Assembly: GCA_019637315.1 (NCBI GenBank)
Contig: JAHBVU010000018.1
Location: 1-64,000 of the forward strand
DNA: 64,000 bases
Direction of reading: 5' to 3'
From: Gemmatimonadales bacterium
Lineage (GTDB): Bacteria; Gemmatimonadota; Gemmatimonadetes; Gemmatimonadales; GWC2-71-9
A model generated the notes under the pieces. The model was not told the origin of the DNA. It did no database searches and saw only the letters and a list, made by a program, of their open reading frames with translations. Positions within the stretch are counted from its first letter, which is position 1. Every line of letters begins with the position of its first letter. The position numbers were made by a program, and so were the translations under genes. Below, one piece after another: positions 16,422 to 24,027 of the stretch.

Positions 16422-17456
16422 TCAGAGCGGGAGGATGGCGGCCTGATCGGCATCCGCCTGCACGGCGACACGCTGGTCGACCGCCAGGTGAAGGGATGGT
16501 TTCGCTGCGCAGCGGAGTTCCGTGCCGGACTCTAGTCGCACGTGGTAGACTCGGCTGGCTCCGCGAAAGGTCTGGCCGAGGATGACACCAGGGCCGTTGG
16601 CATCGGGGGTTACCGACAGTGCTTGCGGGCGCAGCAGGACCTCGACCGGGCGGCCGACTTCTCCGCCGCCGTCGACCGAGAGTACCCCCAGCTCACAGAC
16701 GACACCCTCGGCCGACACGGTACCGCGGAGGAAGCTGGCGGGCCCGAGGAACGTTGCGACGGTTCGCGAGACCGGTCGATGGTAGACCTCCTCGACCGGG
16801 CCGGCCTGCTCGATGCGCCCTTCGTTCATGACCGCAACGCGATCGGCGAGGTCGAATGCCTCCTCGCGATCGTGGGTCACGACAATGGCGGTGCGTCCGG
16901 CCTGCTTCAGGATGCGCCGGATTTCCTGACGCAGCGCGCTGCGGTTCTCGGCGTCGACGTTGGAAAGCGGTTCATCGAGGAGGATGAGGGCGTTGGCGGG
17001 GGCAATGGCCCTCGCCAGCGCGACTCGTTGCTGTTCGCCGCCCGAGATCTCATGGGGATAGCGGTCGCCCAGGCGTCCGACGCCGCACTGGCGCAGCAGG
17101 GACTGCACCTGATCCCCTCGGTGCGCAGCTTGCGATCCGGTCAGGCCGAACCCGACGTTGGCGGAGACCGTCAGGTGAGGGAACAGCGCCAGATCCTGGA
17201 AGACGAAACCGATGCCGCGGCGCTCGGGGGGCACCCGGCCGGCGACCAGATCGCGACCGCGCAGCAGAATCTTGCCGGAGTCGGGCCGCTCGAACCCCGC
17301 AATCAGTCGCAGCGTAGTCGACTTGCCGCAGCCGCTCGAGCCCAGCAAGACCAGGATCTCGCCCTCATCGAGCGTAAAGGCCAGGTCGTTGACGGCTGGA
17401 TGCGTCGATCCGCGATACTGCTTGGTCAGGCCCGCAATCGACAGAAACGGTGGCAT
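16422..17456 (-). CDS. fbpC: Iron(III) ABC transporter ATP-binding protein (FbpC-like)
   Basis: The 344-residue ATPase has Walker A GSSGCGKST at 39-47, signature SGGEQQRVALARA, Walker B LILLDEPLSNVD and the switch His in VVTHDREEA. A C-terminal TOBE-like domain (about 245-344) regulates or binds substrate as in FbpC/PotA relatives. It is the third gene of the leftward fbpA-fbpB-fbpC set and begins 2 bases after the permease stop. Iron specificity comes from the neighbours, since ATPases of this class also serve sulfate, thiamine, molybdate and polyamines. Confidence 0.92.
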   Translation of the reverse strand: MPPFLSIAGLTKQYRGSTHPAVNDLAFTLDEGEILVLLGSSGCGKSTTLRLIAGFERPDSGKILLRGRDLVAGRVPPERRGIGFVFQDLALFPHLTVSANVGFGLTGSQAAHRGDQVQSLLRQCGVGRLGDRYPHEISGGEQQRVALARAIAPANALILLDEPLSNVDAENRSALRQEIRRILKQAGRTAIVVTHDREEAFDLADRVAVMNEGRIEQAGPVEEVYHRPVSRTVATFLGPASFLRGTVSAEGVVCELGVLSVDGGGEVGRPVEVLLRPQALSVTPDANGPGVILGQTFRGASRVYHVRLESGTELRCAAKPSLHLAVDQRVAVQADADQAAILPL

Positions 17457-17458
17457 GG

Positions 17459-19090
17459 TCAGACCGTCGGGTGGCGTCGAAGGCGGGTGAGCAGCGCAAC
17501 CGGAAGCAATCCGGCCAGGACGATGGCGAGTGCCGGCGGCGCCGCCTCGACCCAGAGCGACTCTGTTGTGCGCTGCCAGATCTCGACCGCCAGCGTGTCC
17601 ATGCCGAACGGTCGAATCAGGAGCGTGGCCGGCATCTCCTTCATGACATCGAGCCCCACCAGCACCAGCGCCGTCAGCAGTGAGCCCCGCAGCAAGGGCA
17701 GGTGAATGCCGGAAAAGACACCACTGGGCGACCGTCCAAGGCCGCGGGCCGCTTCGTCGAGGCTGAGGCGGATTCGGCCGACGCCAGCCTCGACCGTCTG
17801 AAACCCTGGGGCCAGGAAGCGAACCAGGTAGGCAAAGAGCAGGCTGATCCAGGACCCGACCAGGAAGAGTTGGATAGTGCGTCCCAGCAGCCGCTCACTC
17901 GCCCACGCCGTCGCCTGGTCGATCGCAGCAAGTACCAGCAGGACGCCGACCGCTGCAACGGATCCGGGCACGGCGTAGCCCAGGGTCGCGATTCGCGCCG
18001 CGGTCTTGAGGCCCCAGGTCGGATACAGGCGAATGCCGTACACCAGCACGACCGCCGCCAGCACCACGAGCAGCGCGGCGACTGTCGCAAGCCAGATGCT
18101 GTTCCAGGCCAAGCCACCGAGGTTGGCGGCGATCCGATCGCTGGCGTGCGCTTCGAACGTCCATCGGATCAGCGTCACGGCCGGAACGACGAAGCCGGCT
18201 AGCAGCACGCCGGCGCACGCCAGCGGGGCGAGCCAGCGGGCCCGTCCACGCAAGCTGCGCAGGTGAGTCGTCATGGTCCGCCCGTGGGTCTGGGCAAAGC
18301 GGGCCCGGCCTCGGGCCAGTCGCTCGATCAGCAGCACCAGCGCAGCCAGCACAACCAGCATGGCCGCCAGCTGGCCCGCCGCGATCCGATCGAACATGCC
18401 GAACCAGACCCGATAGATCGCCGTCGTAAAGGTGCGATAGCCAAAGGTCGAAACCGTGCCGAAATCGCCCAGCGCTTCGAGCATGGCCAAAGTCACGCCG
18501 GCGACGATGGCGGGTCTGGCGAGCGGCAGCGCAACCCGGCGGAAGGCGCCCCAGGGGCCCGCTCCGAGGGCGCGAGCCGCTTCGAGGTGGTCGACGGTTT
18601 GCTCCGCAAATGCGGTTCGAGCCAGCAAGTACGGATAGGGATACAGGACCAGCGACATCACGATCACGAGCATCGGAAACGAACGCGGATCCGGCAACTG
18701 AAAGGCAGGACCGAAGGTCTCGCGGAGGCCGGTCTGAATCGGCCCCGCATAGTCGAGCAGCCCGACCACGACGAATCCGACCACATACGCCGGCATGGCC
18801 ATCGGCAGGAGCAGCGCCCAATCGAAGAAGCGACGACCCGGGAACTCGGTTGTCGCGACCAGCCAAGCCAGGCCGGTGCCGAGGATCGCGGTGCCGATGC
18901 CGACGCCGAGCAGCAGCCAGAGGGTGTTGAGCGCAAGCTCGCCCAGCACTGTGCTGGTGAGGTGCGCCCAGATGTCCCAGCGCGGCTCGAGCAAGTTGGC
19001 CCCGACGGCCACGATCGGAGCGGCCACCACGACGGCAAGCGTGGAGGCGGCAAAGACCCAGCCCCGCCGACCGCTCGGCCCCCGGGTCAC
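17459..19090 (-). CDS. fbpB: Iron(III) ABC transporter permease (FbpB-like, fused two-domain)
   Basis: The 543-residue inner-membrane protein has two homologous permease halves, each with about six membrane helices and an EAA-type loop. The first loop reads EAARALGAGPWGAFRRVALPLARP and the second DEAARGLGRSPSGVFSGIHLPLLRG (both quoted only in their cores: EAARALGAG and EAARGLGRSP). Such fused permeases are typical of FbpB/SfuB iron transporters and of thiamine transporters. The start is GTG 19090, 13 bases after the fbpA stop. It works with the FbpA-like binding protein and FbpC-like ATPase on either side. Confidence 0.93.
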   Translation of the reverse strand: MTRGPSGRRGWVFAASTLAVVVAAPIVAVGANLLEPRWDIWAHLTSTVLGELALNTLWLLLGVGIGTAILGTGLAWLVATTEFPGRRFFDWALLLPMAMPAYVVGFVVVGLLDYAGPIQTGLRETFGPAFQLPDPRSFPMLVIVMSLVLYPYPYLLARTAFAEQTVDHLEAARALGAGPWGAFRRVALPLARPAIVAGVTLAMLEALGDFGTVSTFGYRTFTTAIYRVWFGMFDRIAAGQLAAMLVVLAALVLLIERLARGRARFAQTHGRTMTTHLRSLRGRARWLAPLACAGVLLAGFVVPAVTLIRWTFEAHASDRIAANLGGLAWNSIWLATVAALLVVLAAVVLVYGIRLYPTWGLKTAARIATLGYAVPGSVAAVGVLLVLAAIDQATAWASERLLGRTIQLFLVGSWISLLFAYLVRFLAPGFQTVEAGVGRIRLSLDEAARGLGRSPSGVFSGIHLPLLRGSLLTALVLVGLDVMKEMPATLLIRPFGMDTLAVEIWQRTTESLWVEAAPPALAIVLAGLLPVALLTRLRRHPTV

Positions 19091-19103
19091 GGTTGCTTCG
19101 GAG

Positions 19104-20114
19104 CTAGCGATATCCCACCCGGTCCGCGAGGCGTACCGCGGCGGCCTGATGCTCTCCTGCCGCGGCGGTACCGATGTCGTCGGCTTTGAACGTTCCGAAC
19201 GTCGCGAGCAGCGGGTGGGGCGTGACGGCGGGATTGACGGGATACTCGAAGTTGCCGTCTCCGATGATCCGTTGCGCTTCAGGCGAGGTCAGGAACTCGA
19301 GCAGCGCCAGCGCGTGATCTCGGTTCTTGGCATGGGCCGTGACGCCGGCGCCTGAAATGTTGACATGGACACCGGCCCCCGACTGGTCGGCCCAGAAGGG
19401 CGCCACCGGAAAGCCCGGTTTCTGATTGATGAGACGGGCCAGATAGTAGCTGTTGGTAATGCCGACATCGATCTGACCCGCGGCAATCGCCTCGAGCAGC
19501 TTGCTGTCGCTGTCGAAGATGACCGGCTGATTGGCAATCCAGCCTTTGACGATGCCTTCGACCTTGGCCTCGCCGTGGCGTTTGATCCAGGAGGCCAGGA
19601 GTGACTGATTGTAGATGTTGTTCGAGCTACGGAGGCCGAGCCGCCCCTTCCACTTGGGGTCGCCTAACGCCGCGTAGGTCGACAGCTCCGCCGGCTTGAC
19701 GCGCTCGGTGCTGTACATGATCGTGCGGGCCCGGACGGCTATGCCGAACCAACGGTTCTCCGGATCGCGCAGGTGCGCGGGCACGTTGGCTGCCAGGGTC
19801 GGCGACTGAATCGGAGCCAGCAATCCGGCGCGGGCGGCATTCCAGAGGTTGCCGGCGTCAACCGAGATCAGCAGGTCAGCCTTGGTACGGGGCCCCTCGG
19901 CGCGCAGCCGCTCGAACACCTCATTGTTGTTACCCGAGAAAAACTCGACCCGAATTCCGGTTCGCTTGGTAAACTCCGCGAAGACCGGCTCCGAGCCATA
20001 GTGCGAGCGGGACGAATAGACGTGCACGACCTTGTCCTGCGCGAGGGCCTCATGGCCGGGGACGGCGAGGGCAAGCAGCGACAGGGCGGCGAGACGAAAC
20101 TGGACAAAGGACAC
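19104..20114 (-). CDS. fbpA: Iron(III) ABC transporter substrate-binding protein (FbpA-like)
   Basis: The 336-residue periplasmic binding protein has signal peptide to EALAQ (about 26). Mature sequence VVHVYSSRSHYGSE is the ferric-binding-protein opening. The tandem tyrosines expected as iron ligands are Y223-Y224 in TNSYYLARL, and Tyr39 in SHYG is another likely ligand. Start is GTG 20114, with AGGAG seven bases upstream. It is the first gene of the leftward fbpABC operon. A Fur-like palindrome lies about 65 bases upstream, consistent with iron repression. Confidence 0.94.
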   Translation of the reverse strand: MSFVQFRLAALSLLALAVPGHEALAQDKVVHVYSSRSHYGSEPVFAEFTKRTGIRVEFFSGNNNEVFERLRAEGPRTKADLLISVDAGNLWNAARAGLLAPIQSPTLAANVPAHLRDPENRWFGIAVRARTIMYSTERVKPAELSTYAALGDPKWKGRLGLRSSNNIYNQSLLASWIKRHGEAKVEGIVKGWIANQPVIFDSDSKLLEAIAAGQIDVGITNSYYLARLINQKPGFPVAPFWADQSGAGVHVNISGAGVTAHAKNRDHALALLEFLTSPEAQRIIGDGNFEYPVNPAVTPHPLLATFGTFKADDIGTAAAGEHQAAAVRLADRVGYR

Positions 20115-20173
20115 GGGAACTCCTGGACTGTTGGCGAGAGCCGCGAGAAGTCTGACTGAATCTCGCTAGTTCC

Positions 20174-20198
20174 TTGAGAATGAGACTCATCTCTTATC
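20174..20198. promoter_or_regulatory. Fur-box-like operator upstream of fbpA
   Basis: A perfect inverted repeat ATGAG-A-CTCAT (20180-20190) is centred on 20185. It is flanked by TGAGA on the left and CTCTTATC on the right, giving an element like the TGAGAATGATTCTCA-type Fur boxes. It is the only AT-leaning palindrome in the 220 bases between fbpA and the DUF5700 gene. Those 220 bases hold nothing else that I can recognise. Confidence 0.6.
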
Positions 20199-20334
20199 GC
20201 TCCCGCGCATCATTGTCGCTTAGGACGACTATCCCGTCAAGCTGTCTCCCCTTTTGGACCGCGTCAGGTCGAGCCAGGACGGCCAGACGGGCCCGGCGTC
20301 GGGTCGGCCTCGGTACCGTATCGCGGTCGCCTGG

Positions 20335-21423
20335 TCAGCGGCGATAGGTCGAGTCCAGAACCGTTAGCGTACCCAGCGCACGGGGCGACAGGCCGCGAGG
20401 CAGCGTCGGGTCGCGTGAGGCGGCCTCGCCGTAGAGTCGCCAGAACGCGGCTGGATCGCCCACAGTGCGATTGAGGGCATCGCGACCGAGCTGGCGTTCG
20501 ATTGCGGCCGCCATGAAGGCGCCGAGGATCCGACCGTTGTCCGGAAGCTCGCGATGAAGCCATGGCCCGAGCGTGGTTGCCGAGTCCGGGTGCGCGGCAA
20601 TGACCTCCAGAACCCGTTCGGCCTGGCGCAGCCTGTGGTTGCTGCGCTCGTTGTACTCGACCCGGTAGTCGAGGTAGTACTTCTGTTGCGCCGGATCCCT
20701 GTATCGACCGCGGATCGCCTCGGAGGACAGTGTTGGAACCTCGGCTTTGTCGAGGAGACCGGGAATCCCCTCGGATTCCACAGTCGAGAGGACCCAGGCG
20801 AGGAGGTCGCTGCCATAGCTGCGGTGCAGCAGCGGGAGGGTGCTGCGATAGTAGTGATGGAACTCGTGCGCCATGACCTCGATGGGATTGGGAAGCTCGA
20901 GGAAGTAGAGCGGGTCGATCAATAGACGCTCCTGATAGCCTCGCGCGTCGAGAAAGTACACCAATGACATGTTCGGAATCGGTGCGCGGCTGACGGTTTC
21001 TGGCGGCAGATACCGTTGCGCCAGGGCTGCTCCCCGGTCCATCGCGCGGCGGTCCAGGCTCGCCACGAAGCGTGACAGGGTATCCCGGTGCTCGGGGATT
21101 CGGCTCATGTGGGCGACCGCCCGCGCGAGCCAGTTGTTTTCACGGAGCGCGGCCACTTTTTCCGCGCTGAGTGAGGGCCGGAACGCCAGGCGCATTGCCC
21201 GGGTCAGCGCGGCGCGGCGCCGCTCGCGGGTCTCGAGCAGCGCGTAGCCTGGGGTAGCCCACAGCGAATCCCAGGTGCGGTCAGACGGTTCGCGGTCAGT
21301 CTGCAGCATCTCGTACACCTGCCAGAATCGCTCCAGCGATGAGGTGTCGAGTCCGGTTTGGGCCGTGGCGGAGCCTGAGGCCAGGCTCAGGGTCAGGAGG
21401 AGCAGCGCGGCGAGTCTCTGCAT
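20335..21423 (-). CDS. Secreted DUF5700-like putative zinc metallopeptidase
   Basis: The 362-residue protein has signal peptide MQRLAALLLLTLSLASGS...TAQ. A thermolysin-type zinc motif HEFHH lies at 186-190 in the context VMAHEFHHYY, preceded by a hydrophobic strand (SLVYFLDARGY). The arrangement resembles DUF5700 / aminopeptidase-like secreted proteins of environmental bacteria. The downstream third ligand is not certain; Glu in STVESEG is a candidate. The ATG at 21423 is used because it starts the signal peptide, while upstream in-frame codons are Cys/Ser-rich read-through. No clear operon partner. Peptidase activity is inferred from the motif. Confidence 0.8.
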   Translation of the reverse strand: MQRLAALLLLTLSLASGSATAQTGLDTSSLERFWQVYEMLQTDREPSDRTWDSLWATPGYALLETRERRRAALTRAMRLAFRPSLSAEKVAALRENNWLARAVAHMSRIPEHRDTLSRFVASLDRRAMDRGAALAQRYLPPETVSRAPIPNMSLVYFLDARGYQERLLIDPLYFLELPNPIEVMAHEFHHYYRSTLPLLHRSYGSDLLAWVLSTVESEGIPGLLDKAEVPTLSSEAIRGRYRDPAQQKYYLDYRVEYNERSNHRLRQAERVLEVIAAHPDSATTLGPWLHRELPDNGRILGAFMAAAIERQLGRDALNRTVGDPAAFWRLYGEAASRDPTLPRGLSPRALGTLTVLDSTYRR

Positions 21424-21472
21424 GGTATTTGGGTGACGGTCTGTACTAGACGCGCCTTGACCCGAAAGCGTT

Positions 21473-21501
21473 GCTTTGCCGGCCGAGCGGACCGGCAAAG
21501 C
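21473..21501 (-). terminator. Hairpin terminator after the DUF5916 gene
   Basis: GCTTTGCCGG (21473-21482) and CCGGCAAAGC (21492-21501) form a perfect 10-bp stem with a 9-base loop. It lies 16 bases beyond the leftward DUF5916 stop. The minus-strand sequence after it (AACGCTTTCGGG) has only a short T-run, so efficiency is uncertain. Confidence 0.55.
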
Positions 21502-21517
21502 GGGCTGGTCCGTGAGG

Positions 21518-23848
21518 TTACATCCGGAAGAGGTAGCTGCCTTTGACGAAGAAGCCGTCACCGGTTCGCTGAAGATCTGCCAGCTTGAAGCGACCGGTGT
21601 CCCGGTAGCTGCCGCCGTAGCCGGCAAAGAACACGGTGCCTGGAGTCGGCTGCAGGGAAAAGAGGAAATCGGCCCGCATGCCATTCGACTCGCGCCGGGC
21701 AGCTCGTTGGTAGACCCCAGCCGCGTTCCGGATCAGAATCGGATCGTCGGTCCGCCCGTCGTCGCGCAGCGCATCTCGTCGGGACGCCTGGTACTCGCCG
21801 ACGACGCGGAGAAAGAGTGCCCGGTTGATCTGGTACTCGAGCCGCAAGCGGGGAATGTGAGTGACCGATACCGTGCTGCCATCGGTTCGGCGCTGGTAGT
21901 CCGACAGAATGTAGGTGCCGTAGATGCGGAGCTGGCTGGTGGGTCGAAATTGAACGGTCGAGTTGACAAAGAAGATCTTGGCCGGCGACCACTCGTCATA
22001 GTTGACGTCGTTGCCATAGTAGCCGCCCAGGCTGCCCTGAAACGGCCCCACCCATGGGGTCACCAATGTCGCGTTGCTACCGTAGTTGGTGATCGTGCCC
22101 CCGCCGGGGTACGGTGCGATCGTGTCGACGACGCCACCACCGAGTTGACGTTCCACCGCGTAATCGCGGTAAATGCGGTGGTCGTAGCCGAAGCCCTCCA
22201 GCCAGTTGAAGACGTCGAGCGTCCAGCCGCCGCGAAACGCGAGGTTACCGGTCAGGAAGAGCTGTCGGTCGAGCAGGCCACGGCCCGACACGAAATCATC
22301 ATAGATCCAGCGGCCTTGGAGCCGGATGGCTCCGGTGGCGCGCCCGATGAATGCGCCAGGCTTGCCGTAGACGGTATACGACGGTCGAACACCCAGGCTG
22401 ACCGCATCGGGTTGGCTGATGAAGCCGGCGGCAGCGACGAACTGGTCGCTGATGCCCTCGAAGGTGGCGTCGAATCCGAAATTCCGTCCCGCGCGGCGGA
22501 CGTCGATTTCCCAGAGCGGCGCAGTGACCGTCTGGCCCAGGCGAGATGTTACACTGCCCACCAATTGGGCGGACACCGCCAGCTGACCGGGAAGCACGAC
22601 CCGGGTGTCGATGCCGGCCAGCTGGCTGCTGTTGCCGGGTTCGAATCGCCCCGTATACACCAGGCCGAGCCGGGAGCCGCCGCCCAGATCGCGCTGCATC
22701 CGGGCAATCGCGAAGAACGGGTTGTCCTCCCGGGTGCGCGAGAGCTCTCGCCCGTCGAGCGCCAGCATGGTGGCTACCGTGGTGCCGGCGACCTTGCCCG
22801 TCAACTTCGTCGCGGCCACGGGAGCGACGATCTGGCGGGAGTAGATCAGCTGATTCGGTGTCGAGAACTGCTCGATCCCCTCGAGGAAGAACGGCCGCTT
22901 TTCCGCGAAGAAGAGCGCCCGACGCGGATCGGTAATGATCTGACTCGCATCCGCCTCGACCTGGGAAAAATCCGGGTTGTAGGTGCCGTTGAGCGTCAGG
23001 TTTGGCGTGATGCCCCACCGCACATTGGCGCCGAACTCGGCGGCGTCATCGTAGCGCCAGCTGCCTGGGCTTGCCGGGTCGGGTGCTCCGGTCGCGCGCG
23101 CTGTTATCACAGGGTTGAGGTCCATCACGAGGCCGCGACGGAGGCCGGTCAGGCCTTGGAGTGTGCCGGATTGCCCCAGAAACGATGGGGCGGCCCGGAT
23201 GGCCGGGACCCAGGAGTACTCGTGTCCCGTGGCTTGGACGCGCCGAATGATGTGGAGGCCCCAGTCCTGGGGATCGCTTGATTGATACCGCAGCGTTTTG
23301 AAAGGGATCCGGATTTCGATCTCGAACCCTTCCGGTGTCAGCCGCCCTTGCGAGCTGTAGACGTAGTCCGGACTCAGATCGGTGCCTTCGCGCCCGCCGG
23401 CGTTCTGTCGCCCTTGCTCAGCCATGGCGCCGTCCTGCTGAACACCGAGCGGATTGACCGCAAAGACGAGCGCTTGGTGACCATCGTTGTAGGTACCCAG
23501 GTAGAACTCGATCCGGTCTTCTTCGCCGAGTCGGTCGCGATTCGCCAGGGTCGCGCGGACGGTGCCCGGAGTGGCCTTGGCTCGCACCCCGAAGTGCAGC
23601 GCGGTCGGCGAGTACCAGACCAGGATCTCGGTTTCCTGCTCGGCCGGCCGGCGATCCGCGGGCGCATACTGGGAGAACCCTGTCAGCCGGGCCGCTCGCT
23701 GCCAGACCGGCTCGGCCAGCACGCCGTCAACCTCGATCTCGGCCTCGATGCGGGGTGGAGCGAACCGTACCTGACCGGAGGCGCCAACAAACGGTGGAGT
23801 GAGGGTATCCGACACAGCCCCCGCGAGGGCGAGAACGAGCGCGAGCAT
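21518..23848 (-). CDS. DUF5916 outer-membrane protein with N-terminal CBM9-like domain
   Basis: The 776-residue exported protein starts with a short hydrophobic signal (MLALVLALAGAVS). A family-9 carbohydrate-binding-like domain at about 30-210 (IEAEIEVDGVLAEPVWQRA, then FYLGTYNDG) follows. Then comes a long, aromatic-rich beta-barrel region with many Tyr/Phe/Arg strand ends, finishing in YLFRM. This is the DUF5916 architecture. The biological role of the family is unknown; sugar-ligand recognition is suggested only by the fold of the first domain. It is transcribed divergently from the M14 carboxypeptidase gene, with 179 bases between them and no strong palindrome there. Confidence 0.88.
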   Translation of the reverse strand: MLALVLALAGAVSDTLTPPFVGASGQVRFAPPRIEAEIEVDGVLAEPVWQRAARLTGFSQYAPADRRPAEQETEILVWYSPTALHFGVRAKATPGTVRATLANRDRLGEEDRIEFYLGTYNDGHQALVFAVNPLGVQQDGAMAEQGRQNAGGREGTDLSPDYVYSSQGRLTPEGFEIEIRIPFKTLRYQSSDPQDWGLHIIRRVQATGHEYSWVPAIRAAPSFLGQSGTLQGLTGLRRGLVMDLNPVITARATGAPDPASPGSWRYDDAAEFGANVRWGITPNLTLNGTYNPDFSQVEADASQIITDPRRALFFAEKRPFFLEGIEQFSTPNQLIYSRQIVAPVAATKLTGKVAGTTVATMLALDGRELSRTREDNPFFAIARMQRDLGGGSRLGLVYTGRFEPGNSSQLAGIDTRVVLPGQLAVSAQLVGSVTSRLGQTVTAPLWEIDVRRAGRNFGFDATFEGISDQFVAAAGFISQPDAVSLGVRPSYTVYGKPGAFIGRATGAIRLQGRWIYDDFVSGRGLLDRQLFLTGNLAFRGGWTLDVFNWLEGFGYDHRIYRDYAVERQLGGGVVDTIAPYPGGGTITNYGSNATLVTPWVGPFQGSLGGYYGNDVNYDEWSPAKIFFVNSTVQFRPTSQLRIYGTYILSDYQRRTDGSTVSVTHIPRLRLEYQINRALFLRVVGEYQASRRDALRDDGRTDDPILIRNAAGVYQRAARRESNGMRADFLFSLQPTPGTVFFAGYGGSYRDTGRFKLADLQRTGDGFFVKGSYLFRM

Positions 23849-24027
23849 AGCGATCCGACGATTGGGTGAGAGTCGAGGGTCGAGGTCGACCCGGCCCTAA
23901 AAGTACCTATACGGACAGCGGAGTCGCTTAGTGCCGAGCGGAGGCGGGTGATCTATTTTGTTGGGATGGGCGCACTGGCGCCCGGACTTCGGTACTATCC
24001 CACCCGACCTTTCGACCAGGATCGCCG

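Noticed and set aside
22636-22650. GGTTCGAATC resembling a tRNA T-loop
   Set aside because: It lies inside the DUF5916 coding region, and no acceptor, D or anticodon stem can be drawn around it. No tRNA or rRNA gene was found in the window.
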